Source of the DNA: JAKEGK01 sp050116575
GTDB taxonomy: Bacteria; Pseudomonadota; Gammaproteobacteria; SZUA-152
Assembly: GCA_050116575.1 (NCBI GenBank)
Contig: JASFOJ010000088.1
Span: forward strand, 1-18,136
DNA length: 18,136 nucleotides
Direction of reading: 5' to 3'
The notes beneath the pieces were generated by a model, which saw only the letters and a program-made list of their open reading frames with translations, was not told the DNA's origin and ran no database searches. Positions 14,937 through 18,136 of this stretch are shown piece after piece. The number at the start of each line of letters is the position of its first letter. Within the stretch, counting starts at the first letter, position 1. Made by a program: the position numbers and the translations under genes.

Positions 14937-15704
14937 GTGCCTAAAATCAGCGCCTGCATTATCTCTTATAACGAAGAAAAGAAAATCGAGGATTGCCTGC
15001 GCAGTCTTGACGGCGTGGCCGATGAAATTATCGTAGTGGATTCCCTCAGCAGCGATGCCACCCGCGACATTGCACGTAAATACACTGATAAAATATTCGA
15101 GCAGGCATTCCTGGGGCACGTGGAACAAAAAAATCTCGCCGTCAGCAAGGCCAGCCATGACTGGATTCTCAGCCTGGATTGCGATGAGCGCCTGTCGGAA
15201 CCATTAAAAGCTTCCATCGTGGCGATCAAGGACCAACTGGATAGCGCGGACGCCTACCGTATGGCGCGCAAAACCTTTTACGTCTACCGCTGGCTGAACC
15301 ATTGCTGGTACCCGGACAAAAAAGTCCGCCTGTTCAACAAGCACAAGGCGCGCTGGGGCGGCATCAACCCCCACGACAAGGTCATCGTAGACAGTGACCG
15401 CATCGTGCCCCTGCAAGGCGATATCCTGCATTACTCCTTTGACAGCATTTCAGCGCATCTACAAACCCTCGACAAGTTTACCGATATCGGCGCCAACGAA
15501 ATCATCAAGCGCGGTAAAAAAGTCACCCTGCTGTCGCCTTTTACCCATGCCACCTGGACTTTTATCCGTATGTATATTCTACGCCGCGGATTTCTCGACG
15601 GTTTCGCCGGCCTGGTGGCGTCGCTGCTGTCATTCATGCACGTATTCGTAAAATACAGCAAAGTAATATTTTATCGCCGGCGTGCCAGCGGGTCCGGACA
15701 ATGA
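14937..15704 (+). CDS. Family 2 glycosyltransferase, WaaE/KdtX-like
   Basis: This 255-residue glycosyltransferase has the GT-A fold start ISACIISYNEEKKIEDCLRS, then IIVVDSLSSDAT and the metal-binding DCD (81-83) in ILSLDCDERL. These features, and GHVEQKNLAVSKASHDWILS, match the WaaE/KdtX group, which adds a glucose to the first core heptose in several gammaproteobacteria. The C-terminal part (about 200-245) is hydrophobic and basic, with FLDGFAGLVASLLSFMHVFV, and probably rests on the inner membrane. The start is GTG, 6 nt after waaF. It overlaps the next gene by 4 nt (ATGA). The donor and acceptor sugars are inferred from relatives and the operon, not seen directly. Confidence 0.88.
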   Translation: MPKISACIISYNEEKKIEDCLRSLDGVADEIIVVDSLSSDATRDIARKYTDKIFEQAFLGHVEQKNLAVSKASHDWILSLDCDERLSEPLKASIVAIKDQLDSADAYRMARKTFYVYRWLNHCWYPDKKVRLFNKHKARWGGINPHDKVIVDSDRIVPLQGDILHYSFDSISAHLQTLDKFTDIGANEIIKRGKKVTLLSPFTHATWTFIRMYILRRGFLDGFAGLVASLLSFMHVFVKYSKVIFYRRRASGSGQ

Positions 15705-16828
15705 AAGTACTGGAGCTATGCATGTCCACCGGTGTCGGCGGCCTGGAACTGTACGCGGTGCGCACCGCCAGCCAATTATTGGCGCGCCACGTGGACTGCA
15801 TCGCCGTGGTGGCCGACGGCACCATGACCGCCTCGCGCATGCAGCAAGCCGGGGTACGTGTTGTTCCCTGTAAAAAAGCCAGCCGATTTTTTCCGTTCAT
15901 TACCGCGAAACGCCTGGCCCGGCTGATCGATCAACAGCATATCAACATTATTCACATGCACTGGGCCCGGGATTTAAACCTGGCGGTATTAACCAAGCGC
16001 TTCGCGCGCCGGCCGGTAAAGCTCATCTATACCCGGCAAATGATGATGACGCGTCCCAAACATGACGCTTATCACCGCGCTTTATACCGTCACGTTGATT
16101 TGTTCCTTACCATTACCCGGGAATTGACTGAACTGGCACGCCGTTATGTACCCATGCCCGCGGAAGCCATTCAAACGCTGTATTACGGCGTTCAGGAACC
16201 TCCGGTGTTAAACGAAAACGACAAAGCCGGTTTACGGCAAACCATGCATGTTCCGCCTGGCGCCTTCGCCATTGGCATGGTGGGCCGCATCGAGGAAATC
16301 AAAGGTCAGCACCTTGTCGTGAGCGCCCTGAAGCAGTTGTTAGATCAGGACGTCAATGCCCACGTGACTTTTATCGGGCCGGTCATGAACCAGGCCTACA
16401 TGGATGATTTGCGCAAAACTGTTAAGGAAAACAACCTATCTCAATCCGTCACGTTTTACGGCAGCCACGACAACCCCATCGAGATTATGTCCGTGTTTGA
16501 TGTGGTGGTACTAGCGACACGTCAAGAGACATTCGGGCTGGTGTTGATCGAGGCCATGCGTAACGGCGTGGCCGTAGTTGGTACCAATGCGGGCGGTGTG
16601 CCCGAGATTATCGACGATGGTGTCACCGGTCTATTGTTTGAACCGGAAAATGCTGGTGATTTAGCGGAAAAATTATTGTGGCTGTGTAACGGGCAGGAAA
16701 GCGACGAAAAACGCCGAATGACAATAGCAAAAGCGGGCAAGACTAAGGCTGACGAACTATTTTCCCAACAGCAGCACTATGGGCGGTTGTTGAAATTCAT
16801 GTCCGGTTTACTTAACCGGGATCGATAG
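15701..16828 (+). CDS. Family 4-type (GT-B) glycosyltransferase
   Basis: This 375-residue GT-B glycosyltransferase has an N-terminal acceptor domain (MKVLELCMSTGVGGLELYAV) and a C-terminal Glycos_transf_1 domain. In the latter, IGMVGRIEEIKGQHLVVSAL (191-210) and ETFGLVLIEA carry the E-x7-E pair (E276, E284) that binds the nucleotide sugar. GTNAGGVPEIIDDGVTGLLF follows, as is usual. Length and motifs are complete. It probably adds a further sugar to the LPS core or a surface glycan; the sugar is unknown. The ATG overlaps the WaaE-like gene stop (ATGA). A CCGGTT/AACCGG stem with a 5-nt loop lies within its last codons (16803-16819), without a T-run. Confidence 0.9.
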   Translation: MKVLELCMSTGVGGLELYAVRTASQLLARHVDCIAVVADGTMTASRMQQAGVRVVPCKKASRFFPFITAKRLARLIDQQHINIIHMHWARDLNLAVLTKRFARRPVKLIYTRQMMMTRPKHDAYHRALYRHVDLFLTITRELTELARRYVPMPAEAIQTLYYGVQEPPVLNENDKAGLRQTMHVPPGAFAIGMVGRIEEIKGQHLVVSALKQLLDQDVNAHVTFIGPVMNQAYMDDLRKTVKENNLSQSVTFYGSHDNPIEIMSVFDVVVLATRQETFGLVLIEAMRNGVAVVGTNAGGVPEIIDDGVTGLLFEPENAGDLAEKLLWLCNGQESDEKRRMTIAKAGKTKADELFSQQQHYGRLLKFMSGLLNRDR

Positions 16829-17082
16829 TGATACGTGCTAATGGTATGTACCGGTTAGGGGCATTGATTCGCGGCATTAAACATGCAAAAGGCACCAGCA
16901 AAATAACAATATATTTCAAATGACTGATCGATTGAAAAATGCTGACAGATATGACGTAGTATTCATATTTTGCGTATTTCAAATCGATGTAATTTGTAGT
17001 TAAGATGCGATCAATGCCCAGATAATAGCCCAATATCACAGAATAAAATTATTTTTGACGCCATTTATCACAATCAAATCAC
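16829..17082. other. AT-rich stretch between the LPS operon and the IS30 element
   Basis: These roughly 250 nt contain no convincing gene and look clearly more AT-rich than the LPS operon. A 31-codon frame (GTG 16828 to TGA 16923) starts on the stop codon of the preceding glycosyltransferase as TAGTG and could be the remnant of a lost next gene. The minus strand also has an open frame at 16812-17039 with a hydrophobic segment. Neither has support beyond being open. No T-run terminator follows the operon. Confidence 0.4.
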
Positions 17083-17112
17083 GTGAATTCAATTTGTAAG
17101 TGCAACTCGAGC

Positions 17113-17208
17113 CTTTGGTCAAAATGGGTAAGCTGCGGTAACATCACGGCTTTTCTCACCGACCAAAGTAAGAGGAGCACGTATGAGAGGCTACACACAG
17201 CTTACCCA
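17113..17208 (+). promoter_or_regulatory. Competing hairpins in the transposase leader
   Basis: Two inverted repeats interleave. CTTTGGTC (17113-17120) pairs with GACCAAAG (17161-17168), and TGGGTAAGCTG (17125-17135) pairs perfectly with CAGCTTACCCA (17198-17208). Because the arms are in the order 1-2-1'-2', the two hairpins interlock and should compete. The 11-bp hairpin spans the SD (AGAGGAG, 17171-17177) and the ATG (17183), and includes codons 6-9. It could reduce transposase translation from read-through transcripts, as known for IS10 and IS50. The pairing is seen; the role is inferred. Confidence 0.45.
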
Positions 17209-18136
17209 GGAACAACGATACCAGATTTACGCACTGATGAAAGCCGGTCTTAACCAAACTGAAATTGCCGATATTGTGGGTGTCCACAAATCGACGATTA
17301 GCCGAGAACTTCGTCGCAATCGGGGGCTGAAAGGTTATCGTCCCCAACAAGCCCAACAACTCTGCCGCCAACGGCGTACGGAAAAAGTGGCATCCCGGAT
17401 CCCCCATTCAACCTGGCGTCTTGTGAACCGCCTCCTGCGCCAGGACTGGAGCCCGGAACAAATCAGTACGTGGCTATGGCAGGAGACCAACGTGCGAATT
17501 AGCCATGAATGGATCTACCAGTACATCCTGGCCGACAAACAGGACGGTGGCACACTCTATAAGCATCTGCGCTGCCAGAAACAGCGTAAGAAACGTTACG
17601 GCACTCCTTCGCGTCGGGGCCACATTCCGGACCGGGTTTGCATCGAGCAACGTCCTGCGATTGTCGATACACGTAGTCGCTTCGGCGATTGGGAAGTGGA
17701 TACCGTGATCGGTCAACATCATCAACAAGCCCTTGTTACCCTGGTTGAACGTAAATCACTGCTGACACTGATTGCCAAAGTGACTCGTAAAACGGCCGAC
17801 AACGTGTCAGCGGCGATGATTGAGTTGCTAGAGCCTTTATCGCCTTGGGTCCACACGTTGACTGCCGACAACGGCCGAGAGTTCGCTCAACACGTCGATA
17901 TTGCCAGAGAACTCAACGCCAAGTTCTACTTCGCGCATCCCTATGCTTCTTGGGAACGTGGCCTGAATGAAAACACGAACGGTTTGATACGGCAATATTT
18001 CCCAAAAAAGCATAACTTTAAAACCATCACCCAAAAACAAATCGAAAGGGTCATGGACAAACTAAATAACCGTCCCCGAAAATGTCTTGGCTTCAAAACA
18101 CCAAATGAGGTATTTTTCGGGATTAAACCAACTGTT
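17183..18136 (+). CDS. IS30-family transposase, 3' end beyond the window
   Basis: This frame is open for 318 codons to the window edge without a stop; IS30 transposases are usually about 320-380 residues, so only the tail is missing. Residues 22-48 form a helix-turn-helix (GLNQTEIADIVGVHKSTISR) that binds the inverted repeats. The catalytic triad is D173 (WEVDTVIG), D229 (TADNGREF) and E263 (ERGLNENTNGLIRQYFPK). The 33 residues between the second Asp and the Glu match the DD(33)E spacing of this family. The ATG has a strong SD (AGAGGAG, 5 nt upstream). No frameshift or missing residue is seen, so the enzyme may be active. It is oriented like the LPS operon upstream. Confidence 0.95.
   Translation, partial: MRGYTQLTQEQRYQIYALMKAGLNQTEIADIVGVHKSTISRELRRNRGLKGYRPQQAQQLCRQRRTEKVASRIPHSTWRLVNRLLRQDWSPEQISTWLWQETNVRISHEWIYQYILADKQDGGTLYKHLRCQKQRKKRYGTPSRRGHIPDRVCIEQRPAIVDTRSRFGDWEVDTVIGQHHQQALVTLVERKSLLTLIAKVTRKTADNVSAAMIELLEPLSPWVHTLTADNGREFAQHVDIARELNAKFYFAHPYASWERGLNENTNGLIRQYFPKKHNFKTITQKQIERVMDKLNNRPRKCLGFKTPNEVFFGIKPTV

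Larger units (their letters stand above)
17083..18136 (+). mobile_element. IS30-family insertion sequence, left part (cut by window end)
   Basis: The element is defined by its IS30-type transposase and continues past the window. The left terminal inverted repeat is probably in the AT-rich stretch around 17083-17109, about 75-100 nt before the transposase ATG, where IS30-family tips usually lie. The right end is not visible, so the tip, the target duplication and the inverted repeat cannot be confirmed. It lies directly downstream of the LPS glycosyltransferase operon. Confidence 0.75.

Noticed and set aside
16803..16819. CCGGTT-TACTT-AACCGG hairpin as an operon terminator
   Set aside because: It sits inside the coding region and is not followed by a T-run.
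16812..17039. 75-residue minus-strand frame with a hydrophobic segment
   Set aside because: It overlaps the 3' end of the glycosyltransferase, uses a GTG with no ribosome site and is closed upstream by a stop at 17048. The hydrophobic look can come from AT-rich DNA.
1..18136. CRISPR arrays, tRNA or rRNA genes, and phage genes
   Set aside because: Scanning by eye found no spaced repeat series, no TTC-loop/CCA-type tRNA pattern and no phage structural or integrase genes.

Overview
The window looks like chromosomal DNA of a Gram-negative bacterium, most likely a gammaproteobacterium. The evidence is a full LPS inner-core gene set (hldE, waaF), signal-peptide and lipobox proteins aimed at the periplasm and outer membrane, and a TolQ/TolR-type energised envelope complex. 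No rRNA, tRNA, CRISPR array or phage gene was seen. The species cannot be named from this sequence.

Left part (135-9074, all on the minus strand, transcribed right to left). Nine genes run in this order: a secreted protein with a beta-rich C-terminal half; a secreted TPR protein; a very large TPR lipoprotein; a small TPR lipoprotein; a tiny secreted protein of unknown family; a 243-nt gap with a possible promoter; then TolQ/ExbB, TolR/ExbD no. 1, TolR/ExbD no. 2, and a TonB-like protein with an AgmX/PglI-type C-terminal domain. The gene content resembles the conserved core of the myxobacterial Agl-Glt (gliding) and Nfs (spore coat) machines: a proton-driven TolQR motor, a TonB-like transducer and TPR-rich periplasmic or outer-membrane parts. 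No recognisable outer-membrane barrel or FHA-domain protein is present. The role here is unknown. The two TolR-like subunits differ at the key membrane residue: one has the usual Asp, the other has Asn.

Centre (9075-10416). A 300-nt divergent intergenic region carries a small palindrome and a direct repeat. It is followed by a lone gene for a Rossmann-fold NAD(P)-binding protein and a 274-nt gap.

Right part (10417-16828, plus strand). A tight operon holds hldE, an FAD-dependent oxidoreductase, an aldo/keto reductase, waaF, a WaaE/KdtX-like family 2 glycosyltransferase and a GT4-type glycosyltransferase. Adjacent genes overlap by a few bases or are separated by only 6 nt. HldE makes ADP-heptose and WaaF adds heptose to the LPS core, so the two redox enzymes between them are probably linked to cell-surface sugar metabolism; their substrates are unknown.

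Right edge (16829-18136). An AT-rich stretch without a clear gene is followed by the left part of an IS30-family insertion sequence. Its transposase is intact as far as seen (DDE triad present) and runs off the window end. The transposase leader can form two competing hairpins, one of which would loop out the ribosome-binding site.
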